Of a stretch of DNA of 48,625 nt, positions 33,108 to 41,456 are shown one piece after another. Position 1 is the first letter of the stretch; the number at the start of each line of letters is the position of its first letter. A model generated the notes under the pieces. It did not search any database, was not told the origin of the DNA, and worked only from the letters and a program-made list of their open reading frames with translations. The DNA is taken from the NCBI RefSeq assembly GCF_040149665.1, contig NZ_JBEFLP010000008.1:1-48625 (forward strand), in the 5' to 3' direction. A program made the translations under genes and the position numbers. This DNA comes from Sulfitobacter sp. HNIBRBA3233 (GTDB lineage Bacteria > Pseudomonadota > Alphaproteobacteria > Rhodobacterales > Rhodobacteraceae).

Positions 33108-35056
33108 CCCGCGTTCTTTGGGAGCCGTCCGAGGAGCGCGCGAACGCCTCGACCATGGCGGATTTCGAGCGTTTTCTGAAAGACACCCGCGGGCTGGAAT
33201 TCGCGGATTACAACGCGATGTGGAACTGGAGCGTTACCGAGCTCGACGCGTTCTGGGCCGCGATCTGGGAATTCTTCGGTATCCGCGCCAGCACGCCCTA
33301 CGACAGGATCCTCGGCAAGCGTGACATGCCCGGTGCCGAATGGTGCCCGGGTGCGATGCTGAACTACACCGACCAGATCCTGAAACACGCAGAAGGCCGC
33401 GAGGATATTCCCGCGCTGATCAGCCAGTCGGAAACCCTTGGCCGGCGCGAACTGTCATGGGGGGCGTTGCGTGCACAGGTTGCGTCGGTGGCCCATCACC
33501 TGCGCGAAATGGGGGTAGAGAAAGGCGACCGCGTCGTCGCGATCCTGCCCAACACCGATGCCGCACTGGTGGCCCTGCTGGCGACTGCGAGCGTCGGGGC
33601 GATCTGGTCGATCTGCGCACCGGATATGGGCCATGTCGCGATCCTCGACCGTTTCCGCCAGATCGAACCGAAGGTGCTGATCGCGCAGGACGGCTATGTC
33701 CACGCGGGCAAGACCATCGACCGGCGCAAGCTGCTCGACGGGATCGGCGCGGGCCTGCCGTCGGTGCGCCATTTCGTAACCCTGCCCGTGGTCGGCGACC
33801 TGCCCGACGGGCATGTGGCATGGGACGACCTGACTGGAACCGAAGCGCCCTATGATGCGCTTCCCGTCGAATTCGACCATCCGCTCTGGATCGTCTATTC
33901 CTCCGGCACCACGGGCAATCCGAAACCGATCGTGCACGGCCACGGCGGCATCGCGCTGGAGGCGGCGAAACAGTCGCTCCACCACGATCTGCGCCCCGGC
34001 GACAGATTTTCGTGGCTGACCTCCTCGGGATGGATCATGTGGAACGCGCAGTGGATGGCGCTGGGGCAGGGGGCCACTGTCGCGCTTTACGATGGCGCGC
34101 CCAACCACCCCGACATGCTGGCGGTCTGGCGGTTCGTCGCGCGCGAAAAGCTCACGTTCTTCGGGGCCGGGGCCGCCTTCTTCTCCGGCTGCCTCAAGGC
34201 GGGCGTCTCCCCGCGCGAGGCGGTGGACCTCTCCGCGTTGCGCTCGCTCGGCTCCACCGGATCGCCGCTCAGCAGCGATGGCTACGACTGGATCTATTCA
34301 CAGGTCAAGCAAGACGTCTGGCTCGCGCCGATCTCCGGCGGCACCGATCTGGCGGGCGCGTTCGTGCTGGGCCACCCCAGCATGCCCGTCCGCGCGGGCG
34401 AAATGCAATGCCGCGCACTGGGGAATGCCGTGCGCGCCTACGACCCGGAAGGCCGCGAGCTGATCGGCGAGGTGGGTGAGCTGGTCTGCACCGAGCCGCT
34501 TCCCTCTATGCCGCTTTTCTTCTGGGGGGACGAGGACGGCAGCCGCCTGTTCGAAAGCTATTACGACACATACCCAGGCGTATGGCGGCACGGCGACTGG
34601 ATTTCCATCGCCGAGGACGGCAGCAGCATCATCTACGGGCGCTCGGACGCCACGATCAACCGGCGCGGCCTGCGCCTCGGCTCCGCCGAAATCTACCAGG
34701 CCGTCGAAGGGCTGGACGAAGTGCTCGACAGCCTCGTGGTCGATCTCGAGTTTCTGGGCCGCGAAAGCTTCATGCCCCTCTTCGTTGTGCCGGCCCAGGG
34801 CGTGACGCTCGACGATGCGCTGCGCGACAGGATCAACGGCGCCATCCGCGAAAACGTGTCGGCCCGGTTCATCCCCAACGAGATTGTCGAAGTCAGCGAA
34901 ATTCCCCGCACGCTTTCGGGAAAGAAACTTGAGGTTCCCGTGAAAAAGCTCATGTTGGGCGGCGATCCGGAGCGCGTGGTCAACCGTGACAGCATGGCAA
35001 ACCCCGACAGCTTCGATTTCTTCATCGCCTATGCCGACGCACGGGCCAAAAGCTGA
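33104..35056 (+). CDS. Acetoacetyl-CoA synthetase family acyl-CoA ligase
   Basis: This 650-residue ANL-superfamily ligase has the full AACS length and start (RANASTMADFERFL, then RGLEFADYNAMWNWSV). The P-loop is IVYSSGTTGNPKPIVHGHGG. RSDATINRRGLRLGSAEIYQ contains the hinge region, and SGKKLEVPVKKL carries the C-terminal catalytic lysine. It activates acetoacetate or a related keto or hydroxy acid to the CoA thioester using ATP. It overlaps the serine hydrolase gene by ATGA, implying that the acid released by the hydrolase is its substrate; that linkage is inference. Confidence 0.92.
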   Translation: MTRVLWEPSEERANASTMADFERFLKDTRGLEFADYNAMWNWSVTELDAFWAAIWEFFGIRASTPYDRILGKRDMPGAEWCPGAMLNYTDQILKHAEGREDIPALISQSETLGRRELSWGALRAQVASVAHHLREMGVEKGDRVVAILPNTDAALVALLATASVGAIWSICAPDMGHVAILDRFRQIEPKVLIAQDGYVHAGKTIDRRKLLDGIGAGLPSVRHFVTLPVVGDLPDGHVAWDDLTGTEAPYDALPVEFDHPLWIVYSSGTTGNPKPIVHGHGGIALEAAKQSLHHDLRPGDRFSWLTSSGWIMWNAQWMALGQGATVALYDGAPNHPDMLAVWRFVAREKLTFFGAGAAFFSGCLKAGVSPREAVDLSALRSLGSTGSPLSSDGYDWIYSQVKQDVWLAPISGGTDLAGAFVLGHPSMPVRAGEMQCRALGNAVRAYDPEGRELIGEVGELVCTEPLPSMPLFFWGDEDGSRLFESYYDTYPGVWRHGDWISIAEDGSSIIYGRSDATINRRGLRLGSAEIYQAVEGLDEVLDSLVVDLEFLGRESFMPLFVVPAQGVTLDDALRDRINGAIRENVSARFIPNEIVEVSEIPRTLSGKKLEVPVKKLMLGGDPERVVNRDSMANPDSFDFFIAYADARAKS

Positions 35057-35068
35057 GGGCCCACCCGA

Positions 35069-35953
35069 ATGAGCACCGTTGCGGACGAACTGCTTGAGCT
35101 TCTCGATATCGAACAGCTCGAAATCGATCTGTTTCGCGGCATCGGAACAGGCGGCGAAACCAGCACCCGCATCTTTGGCGGCCACGTCATCGCGCAGGCG
35201 CTGATGGCGGCCTACCGCACGGTGCCGGACCGGCTGTGCCACAGCCTGCACGCCTATTTCATCCGTCCCGGCGATCCGAATATCCCGGTGATCTATCAGG
35301 TCGACCGCGCCCGCGACGGCGGTAGCTTCACGACCCGCAGGGTGGTGGCGATCCAGCACGGCAAGCAGATCTTCAACATGTCCGCATCCTTCCACATCGA
35401 CGAGGAAGGGTGGGACCACCAGCACCCGATGCCGCAGGTCGGCGCGCCCGAGGACTGGCCGAGCCGCGACTCCCTGCGCGAAACCCACGCGGACAGGCTG
35501 CCGGAAAAACACCGCGCCGATTTCCTGCGCGAACGCCCGATCGAACTGCGCGAGGTCGCCCCGCGCGACTTCTTCAATCCCGAAAAGGCGGACGACCGCA
35601 ATCACCTGTGGTTCCGGATGGAGGCCGCCAAAGGGCAGGGGCCACAGATGCAGCACTGCCTTCTGGCCTACGCCTCGGACATGAACCTTCTGGGATCCTC
35701 CCTGCGCCCGCATGGGGTGACATGGTTCCAGGGCAGCGTGATGAGCGCGAGCCTCGATCACGCCATGTGGTTTCACGGGCCGATCGATTTCTCCGACTGG
35801 CACCTGTACGATCTCGACGCGCCGTGGACCGGCAAGGCGCGCGGCTTCAACCGCGGGTCGGTCTTTGCCTCCGACGGACGTCTGGTCGCCAGCACCGCGC
35901 AGGAAGGGCTCGTGCGCCCGCTGACCCCCAAAACCGGCAAGGCGCGCAGTTAA
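35069..35953 (+). CDS. tesB: Acyl-CoA thioesterase II
   Basis: This 294-residue double hot-dog protein has the TesB pattern: FGGHVIAQALMAAYRTVP, LHAYFIRPGDPNIPVIYQV and, near the C-terminus, SASLDHAMWFHGP and FNRGSVFASDGRLVASTAQEGLVRP, which hold the Asp, Thr and Gln active-site region. It hydrolyses acyl-CoA to free acid and CoA. It is the last gene of the ABC transporter operon, 12 nt after the ligase, and may prevent CoA trapping by dead-end acyl-CoAs. A hairpin follows its stop. Confidence 0.93.
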   Translation: MSTVADELLELLDIEQLEIDLFRGIGTGGETSTRIFGGHVIAQALMAAYRTVPDRLCHSLHAYFIRPGDPNIPVIYQVDRARDGGSFTTRRVVAIQHGKQIFNMSASFHIDEEGWDHQHPMPQVGAPEDWPSRDSLRETHADRLPEKHRADFLRERPIELREVAPRDFFNPEKADDRNHLWFRMEAAKGQGPQMQHCLLAYASDMNLLGSSLRPHGVTWFQGSVMSASLDHAMWFHGPIDFSDWHLYDLDAPWTGKARGFNRGSVFASDGRLVASTAQEGLVRPLTPKTGKARS

Positions 35954-35956
35954 ACG

Positions 35957-35990
35957 CCGCGGCGGAAAGGGGCCACCCCCTCTGCCGCGG
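35957..35990. terminator. Hairpin between convergent tesB and VOC genes
   Basis: CCGCGGC (35957-35963) pairs with GCCGCGG (35984-35990), and GGGG (35969-35972) with CCCC (35976-35979), giving a long imperfect stem followed by TTCTCCATTTT. It is well placed as the operon terminator. Confidence 0.6.
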
Positions 35991-36014
35991 TTCTCCATTT
36001 TGCCCCTAAACTCA
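35991..36014 (+). repeat. 24-nt intergenic motif, copy 2
   Basis: This is the second copy of the element at 23835-23858 (22 of 24 bases identical), starting TTCTCCATTTTGCC and ending TAAACTCA. It directly follows the hairpin after tesB, 37 nt beyond the stop codon, in the same orientation as copy 1. Confidence 0.65.
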
Positions 36015-36049
36015 ATCCCGCAGAGGCGACCGGGTGATCCCGCCCGCGG

Positions 36050-36421
36050 TCAGCCGAAGACGAAAAAGCACAGCTTGTTGCCGTCGGCATCGCGCACGTA
36101 GGCCCCGTAGAAACGGTCGGGGATCCGCTGGCCCGGTGCGCCATCGTCCGTTGCCCCCAGACCGGTCGCGCGGGCATACATCTCGTCCACCTCTTCCTTG
36201 CTCTCGCAGGGAAAGGCGATCATCTGGCCGTTGCCGGGGGAGGGCGCCTTGCCGTCGTAGGGTTCGCACATGGCCAGCATCGGCTTGTCGCGCCCCGCTG
36301 ACAGAAACGCAATACGCCCCTGATCCATGACCACTTTCGCATTTTTCGGGGCGAAAAGTTCGCCGTAGAATGTCTTGGCGCGCGCCATATCCGCGACACC
36401 GATGGTTGCATAGCCGATCAT
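36050..36421 (-). CDS. VOC (glyoxalase/bleomycin resistance) family protein
   Basis: This 123-residue single-module VOC protein has YATIGVADMARAKTFYGELF at the start and the C-terminal FYGAYVRDADGNKLCFFVF, the usual beta-alpha-beta-beta-beta pattern. Such proteins bind a metal and act as lyases, isomerases or dioxygenases, or bind drugs; small ones like this one are often of unknown function. It lies beyond the terminator of the six-gene catabolic operon, so it is probably expressed on its own or by read-through. Confidence 0.85.
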   Translation of the reverse strand: MIGYATIGVADMARAKTFYGELFAPKNAKVVMDQGRIAFLSAGRDKPMLAMCEPYDGKAPSPGNGQMIAFPCESKEEVDEMYARATGLGATDDGAPGQRIPDRFYGAYVRDADGNKLCFFVFG

Positions 36422-36446
36422 CGCGGCCTCCTGTCATTTTGTCTGG

Positions 36447-36477
36447 AAAAAATCGGGCACCGGCAACGCCGGTGCCC
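36447..36477 (-). terminator. Intrinsic terminator of the minus-strand catabolic operon
   Basis: A perfect 10-bp stem (GGGCACCGGC 36455-36464 with GCCGGTGCCC 36468-36477) and 3-nt loop is followed, in the minus direction, by six T residues (36447-36452). It lies just after the stop of the last SDR gene and before the VOC gene. Confidence 0.88.
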
Positions 36478-36483
36478 CGGGGA

Positions 36484-37257
36484 TCAACTATCCCACCGCC
36501 CGAAGCGGCGGTTCAGCTTGCGCATTCCCCCGATCCAGCGGTCGTAGTTGTCCGTCTTGTTCTTCATGTATTGCGCGACTTCTTTGTGCGGCAGCACCAG
36601 GAATGTCTCGTCGCGGATCGTTTGCACACAGGCCTCGGCCACGGGGCCGGGTTCCATCATGCCGTCGATGGCCGCGACGTGGTCCTCGTGGCCGCGGGTC
36701 ATCTCGGTGCGTACCGCCTGCGGGCACAGCACCGAGACCTTGATCCCCAGATCGCCGTAGGTCAGCGCCAGCCATTCCGCCAGCCCGACAGCCGCGTGTT
36801 TCGTCACGCCGTAGGGCGCGCTGCCGACCTGGTTCAGCAGACCGGCGGCAGAGGAGGTGTTCAGCAGGTAGCCGCCACCGCGTTCGGACATTTTCGGCAC
36901 AAGGTGGCGCGCGGCCCAGACATGCGACATCACGTTGATCTCCCAGATCCGCTGCCAGTCCTCGTCGGGCACTTCCACGCCGCCGGCGACGGAAATCCCC
37001 GCGTTCGAGCAGAAAAGGTCAATCGGGCCGACCTCGGCCTCGACCTTGTCGATCATGGCAGTGATCTGGTCCTGTTTCGACACATCCACCTGATGCGCGG
37101 TGCCGCCCATCATCTGCGCGGTCTCTTCCGCACCGGCCAGATCGCGGTCCACGCAGGCGATGTGTTTCGCGCCCTCTTCGGCGTAGCGGACGCACATGGC
37201 CCGCCCGATCCCCGATGCGGCGCCGGTGACGACGATGATCTTGTCTTTCAACTCCAT
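36484..37257 (-). CDS. SDR family oxidoreductase
   Basis: This 257-residue short-chain dehydrogenase has TGAASGIG (11-18), SNAG and the catalytic Tyr and Lys in APYGVTKHAA. It is the last gene of the minus-strand operon, 4 nt after another SDR gene and just before a strong terminator. In LvaD-like settings an SDR oxidises a hydroxyl of the substrate, but no such specificity can be read here. Confidence 0.9.
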   Translation of the reverse strand: MELKDKIIVVTGAASGIGRAMCVRYAEEGAKHIACVDRDLAGAEETAQMMGGTAHQVDVSKQDQITAMIDKVEAEVGPIDLFCSNAGISVAGGVEVPDEDWQRIWEINVMSHVWAARHLVPKMSERGGGYLLNTSSAAGLLNQVGSAPYGVTKHAAVGLAEWLALTYGDLGIKVSVLCPQAVRTEMTRGHEDHVAAIDGMMEPGPVAEACVQTIRDETFLVLPHKEVAQYMKNKTDNYDRWIGGMRKLNRRFGRWDS

Positions 37258-37261
37258 ATCG

Positions 37262-38032
37262 TCACGTCCACATGTTGGAGCCGCCGCAAACGGTCAACGC
37301 CTGCCCGGTCATGTATTTCGAGGCATCGGAGGCCAGATAGACCGCCAGCCCCTTGAAATCCTCGGGATCGCCAAGACGGCGCAGCGGGATGTCGTTGTTG
37401 ATCCGCTTTTCCGTCTCCGGATTTTCCCACAACTCGCGCGCGAATTCGGTTTTCACCAGACCGGGGCAGATCGCGTTGAAACGCACGCCCTTCGGGCCGA
37501 ACTCGGCGGCAAGGTTGCGGCACAATCCGATCAGCGCCAGCTTCGACATCCCGTAGGTGCCCAGCATGACGGACGGCTTGAACGCCCCGATGGACGAGGT
37601 GAACGCCATCGACCCGGCGCCTTTCTCGATCATGTCGGGCACGACCATCTGCGCCAGCCAGAGGTTGGATTTGACGTTGGCGTTCATCGTCTTGTCATAG
37701 GCATCGTCGGGAATTTCCGACGTCACCCCGTAATAGGGGTTCACGCCCGCGTTGCCGATGACCACGTCGATCTTGCCCGCTTTTTCGTGGGTCTGATCGA
37801 CCAGCGCCTGAAGCTGTTCCTTGTAGCCGACGTTGCAGGCCACGCTATAGGCGCGGCCCTTGCCGAGGGCGTTGATACCCTCGGCTGCTTCGTCAAGCTG
37901 GTCCTGCTTGCGTGCCGAGATCACGACAGTCGCGCCGTGTTCTGCCAGCGCGGTTGCCATGGCAAGGCCCATGCCCTTGGAGGCGCCCGTCAGCAGGGCG
38001 ACCTTTCCGGTCAGATCGAAGAGGGTGCTCAT
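37262..38032 (-). CDS. SDR family oxidoreductase
   Basis: This 256-residue short-chain dehydrogenase has TGASKGMG (15-22), GNAG and the catalytic Tyr and Lys in LGTYGMSKLALIGL. The open frame extends upstream into the acyl-CoA dehydrogenase gene, but the ATG at 38032 overlaps that gene's stop (ATGA) and begins the fold. With the following SDR it supplies two separate hydroxyl or keto oxidoreductase steps to the pathway. Confidence 0.9.
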   Translation of the reverse strand: MSTLFDLTGKVALLTGASKGMGLAMATALAEHGATVVISARKQDQLDEAAEGINALGKGRAYSVACNVGYKEQLQALVDQTHEKAGKIDVVIGNAGVNPYYGVTSEIPDDAYDKTMNANVKSNLWLAQMVVPDMIEKGAGSMAFTSSIGAFKPSVMLGTYGMSKLALIGLCRNLAAEFGPKGVRFNAICPGLVKTEFARELWENPETEKRINNDIPLRRLGDPEDFKGLAVYLASDASKYMTGQALTVCGGSNMWT

Positions 38033-39336
38033 ACGCCCCCCCGCGTCCGGCCAGTGGCGATTTCCTCGCGGGCGCGCGATGTGCGGGCGTTGGACTCCTG
38101 GTAGTCCTTGACCTCGGCACGGGCGACGACGTGGTGGTGCACCTCGTCCGGGCCATCCGCGTAGCGCAGCGTACGCTGGGAGGTGTACATGCCCGACAGC
38201 GGCGACCACTGGCTGATGCCGGTCGCACCGTGCACCTGCATCGCATCGTCGATGATGTTGCAGACCTTCTCCGGCACCATGGCCTTGATCATGGACACCC
38301 AGATGCGGGCCTCCTTGTTGCCCAGCGTGTCCATGGCCTTGGCCGCTTTCAGGACCATCAGGCGCATCGCCTCGATCTCGATCTTGGCGCGGCTGATGGT
38401 TTCCATGTTCTTGCCAAGGTCGATGATCCGCTTGCCGAAGGCTTCGCGCGACAGGCCGCGTTCGATCATCAGATCCAGCGCCTTTTCCGCCGCGCCGATG
38501 GAGCGCATGCAGTGGTGGATGCGGCCTGGCCCGAGACGGACCTGGCTGATCTCGAAGCCGCGGCCCTCACCCCAGAGGATGTTTTCCTCGGGCACGCGCA
38601 CATTGTTGAACTTGATGTGCATGTGTCCGTGGGGCGCGTCGTCGTGGCCGAAGACATGCATCGGGCCGACGATCTCGACGCCGGGGGTGTCGATCGGCAC
38701 GAGGATCTGGCTCTGCTGGCGGAAGGGTTCGGCGTCCGGCGATGTCTTGACCATGGTGATCATGATCTTGCAGCGTGGATCGCCGGCACCGGAGATATAG
38801 TATTTCTCGCCGTTGATGACCCATTCGCCATTCTCCAGAACGGCGGAGGTCGAGATGTTCTTGGCATCCGACGACGCCATATCGGGTTCGGTCATCGCAA
38901 AGGCAGAGCGGATTTCACCGCGCAGAAGCGGCTTCAGCCACTGTTCTTTCTGCTCTTTCGTGCCGATCCGCTCCAGCACTTCCATGTTGCCGGTATCGGG
39001 GGCCGAACAGTTCAGTGTTTCCGAGGCCAGCGGGCTCTTGCCCAGTTCGGCGGCGATATAGGCGTAGTCGAGGTTTGGCAGGCCTTCACCGGTTTCGGCG
39101 TTGGGCAGGAAGAAATTCCAAAGCCCGCTCTCGCGCGCTTTCTGCTTGGCGGTCTCCAGCAGTTCCAGCTGACCGGGGGCGTGGGACCAGCGGTCCGCAC
39201 GGCCCTCGCCGAGGCGGAAGTATTCTTCGGTGATCGGGTCGACGTTCTCGCGGATGTGCTTGATGACAGCCGCCAGCAGCGGCTTGTTCTTCTCGGACAT
39301 TTCGAGGTTGTTCATTTCCATTCTGGATTCGGGCAT
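38029..39336 (-). CDS. Acyl-CoA dehydrogenase, ACAD10/11 (LvaC)-like
   Basis: This 435-residue acyl-CoA dehydrogenase family enzyme has AFAMTEPDMASSDAKNI, YYISGAGDPRCKIMITMVKT and the FAD-interface segment QVHGATGISQWSPLSGMYTSQRTLRYADGPDEVH. These variants (MASSD, and G-DPRC, where most family members have G-SD and W-x-S) are characteristic of the ACAD10/ACAD11 dehydrogenase domain, which removes the phosphate from 4-phosphooxyacyl-CoA. The start has an AGGA site. The matching kinase is encoded at 24592-25620. It lies in an operon with a CoA ligase, hydratase and 3-hydroxyacyl-CoA dehydrogenase, as expected for taking the product into beta-oxidation. Confidence 0.9.
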   Translation of the reverse strand: MPESRMEMNNLEMSEKNKPLLAAVIKHIRENVDPITEEYFRLGEGRADRWSHAPGQLELLETAKQKARESGLWNFFLPNAETGEGLPNLDYAYIAAELGKSPLASETLNCSAPDTGNMEVLERIGTKEQKEQWLKPLLRGEIRSAFAMTEPDMASSDAKNISTSAVLENGEWVINGEKYYISGAGDPRCKIMITMVKTSPDAEPFRQQSQILVPIDTPGVEIVGPMHVFGHDDAPHGHMHIKFNNVRVPEENILWGEGRGFEISQVRLGPGRIHHCMRSIGAAEKALDLMIERGLSREAFGKRIIDLGKNMETISRAKIEIEAMRLMVLKAAKAMDTLGNKEARIWVSMIKAMVPEKVCNIIDDAMQVHGATGISQWSPLSGMYTSQRTLRYADGPDEVHHHVVARAEVKDYQESNARTSRAREEIATGRTRGGV

Positions 39337-39390
39337 ATGCTTTTCCTATTCCTGCACGCACGGCTGCGCGCCTGTTTCAGTTTATGTGAT

Positions 39391-40170
39391 TTACTTGTTG
39401 ACCCACTGGGGTTTGCGTTTTTCGACGAAGGCATTCACGCCTTCCTTGAAATCTTCGGTCTTGCTGAGGTCTTTGATGACCTCGCGCGAATAGTCGATGC
39501 TGGCGGCCATGCCGTCGGCCTTGGCCATTTCGTTCAGCACCCGCTTGGTCGCCTTCACAGCCGAGGGCGACACGGTGCACAGCTCTTCGGCCTTGGCCAT
39601 CGCGCGGTCCATCAGCTGGTCGTGCGGAACCACTTCGTTCACGCAACCCATCTTCAGCGCCTCGTCGGCCATGATGGTGCGACCGGTGAACATCATTTCC
39701 TGCGCGGCCAGACGTCCGATATACCGCGACAGGCGCTGCACCCCGGACGCGGCGGCAAAGAAGCCGACCTTGACCTCGGGGAGGGCGAATTTCGCATTCT
39801 CCGACGCGATCAGGATATCGCAGCTGAGCGCGGTTTCGAAACCGCCGCCCATGGCGAAACCGTTGACGGCCGCGATGATGGGTTTCTCCAGATCGAACCG
39901 CGAGGACAGACCGGCGAAGCCGCTGTCGGGCATCCCCTTGCTGTTGCCGCCCGTCGCCGTCGCCTTCAGGTCGTTCCCGGCCGAAAACGCCTTGTCACCT
40001 GCACCGGTCAACACCGCGACCCACAGGTCCTGATCGGCTGCGAAATCGTCCCAGCACTGGGCCATCTCGTGGTGCATATCGGCGTGCACGGCGTTGTAGA
40101 CCTCGGGACGGTTCATGGTCACCAGCAGGATATGGCCGCGCTTTTCGGTGGTGATGAATTCAAAGCTCAT
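39391..40170 (-). CDS. Enoyl-CoA hydratase/isomerase (crotonase family)
   Basis: This 259-residue crotonase-fold enzyme has the oxyanion segment AVNGFAMGGGFETALSCD, including the first catalytic Glu, and LPEVKVGFF with the second Glu. It hydrates 2-enoyl-CoA to (3S)-hydroxyacyl-CoA, feeding the 3-hydroxyacyl-CoA dehydrogenase encoded immediately upstream, which it overlaps by ATGA. Its separation from that dehydrogenase contrasts with the fused FadB arrangement. Confidence 0.93.
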   Translation of the reverse strand: MSFEFITTEKRGHILLVTMNRPEVYNAVHADMHHEMAQCWDDFAADQDLWVAVLTGAGDKAFSAGNDLKATATGGNSKGMPDSGFAGLSSRFDLEKPIIAAVNGFAMGGGFETALSCDILIASENAKFALPEVKVGFFAAASGVQRLSRYIGRLAAQEMMFTGRTIMADEALKMGCVNEVVPHDQLMDRAMAKAEELCTVSPSAVKATKRVLNEMAKADGMAASIDYSREVIKDLSKTEDFKEGVNAFVEKRKPQWVNK

Positions 40171-41456
40171 ACTTTCAGCCCTCCGGTGTCGATCTGTGTG
40201 AACTTGCCGCCATCGGCGGCCAGCTTGCGCAGCAATTCGGCGGGGGCGAATTCATCATCTTCTGCCCCCAGTTCGACCATGCGTGTCAGCACCGCGTCGG
40301 CACCGACCATATCACCGTAGAACATCGGGCCGCCCTTGTCGGCAGGCCAGCCGTAGCCATTCAGCCAGACCACATCGATGTCGGACGGGCGCTGCGCCTT
40401 GTTCTCTTCGAGGATTTTCACCCCCTCGTTGATCATCGGGTAGATGCAGATCTCGATGATCTCTTCTTCGCTCATGGTCGAAGGTTCGGCTCCGGTGATC
40501 TCGCGGATGATGCCGGCGGTCACCTCCGACGGGATCGGTTTGCGGTTCTCGTCGTAATCGTAGAAGCCCGCCTGGGTTTTCTGCCCGCGCCGGTCCATTT
40601 CGCACAGCGCGTCGCGGATCGGATTGTCGGTGGTCGCCCCCTTGGACCAGCCGATGTCCAGACCGGCAAGGTCGCTCATCTGGAACGGCCCCATCTTGAA
40701 GCCGAAGGCGTTCAGCGCCGCGTCCACGTCCCACGGCATCAGGCCCTGCTGAAGCAGCTTGTTGGCCTGCTTCTGGCGCTGGAACAGCATCCGGTTGCCG
40801 ACAAAGCCGGGGCAGACGCCGACAAGCGTCGCGATCTTGTTGATATCCTTGGCCAGCGCCATGCAGGTTGCGACCACGTCGTCGGCAGTATGCTTGGCGC
40901 GCACGATCTCCAGCAGCTTCATCACGTTCGCGGGCGAGAAGAAGTGCAGGCCGATCACGTCTTCGGGGCGCTGCGTCATGCCCGCGATTTCGTTGATGTC
41001 CAACGCCGATGTGTTGGTTGCGAGGATCGCACCCTTCTTCATCACGCGATCGAGTTCGGTGAAGATCTTCCGCTTGAGGCCCATGTCCTCGAACACCGCC
41101 TCGATCACCAGATCGCATTCCGCAAGATCGGCAAGCTCAAGCCGCCCGTCGAAACGGTTCATCCGCGCCTCGACCTCGTCCTGCGGAAAGCGGCCCTTGT
41201 CGGCGGAGCGCTGGTAGTTGCCGCGCACCACTTTCAGACCGCGGTCCAGCGCCTCCTGCGTCGTCTCGACGATCTTGACCTGATAGCCTGCGGTGGCAAA
41301 GTTCATCGCGATCCCGCCGCCCATGGTGCCCGCACCGATGATGCCGACTGTCTTGATCTCGCGGTGGGCCGTTCCGGCATCGAGGCCCGGTACCTCCCAC
41401 GCCTTCTGTCCCGCCTTGGCGATGTATTGGCCGATTTCTTCTTCTGTTGGTGTCAT
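40167..41456 (-). CDS. 3-hydroxyacyl-CoA dehydrogenase (FadB C-terminal type)
   Basis: This 429-residue enzyme has the NAD loop GAGTMGGG at 41-48, the active-site [13 protein letters not shown] and two 3HCDH C-terminal repeats, including [20 protein letters not shown], which is typical of FadB/MFE-1 dehydrogenase halves. It has a 36-residue N-terminal tail in place of the hydratase domain. It oxidises (3S)-hydroxyacyl-CoA to 3-ketoacyl-CoA with NAD. It overlaps both the CoA ligase upstream and the hydratase downstream by ATGA. The start at 41456 is chosen from that overlap. Confidence 0.93.
   Translation of the reverse strand: MTPTEEEIGQYIAKAGQKAWEVPGLDAGTAHREIKTVGIIGAGTMGGGIAMNFATAGYQVKIVETTQEALDRGLKVVRGNYQRSADKGRFPQDEVEARMNRFDGRLELADLAECDLVIEAVFEDMGLKRKIFTELDRVMKKGAILATNTSALDINEIAGMTQRPEDVIGLHFFSPANVMKLLEIVRAKHTADDVVATCMALAKDINKIATLVGVCPGFVGNRMLFQRQKQANKLLQQGLMPWDVDAALNAFGFKMGPFQMSDLAGLDIGWSKGATTDNPIRDALCEMDRRGQKTQAGFYDYDENRKPIPSEVTAGIIREITGAEPSTMSEEEIIEICIYPMINEGVKILEENKAQRPSDIDVVWLNGYGWPADKGGPMFYGDMVGADAVLTRMVELGAEDDEFAPAELLRKLAADGGKFTQIDTGGLKV

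Noticed and set aside
37912..40320. Plus-strand open frame of 802 codons opposite the SDR, acyl-CoA dehydrogenase and hydratase genes
   Set aside because: The minus strand carries three intact enzymes here with catalytic motifs and coupled starts; the plus frame is a composition artefact.
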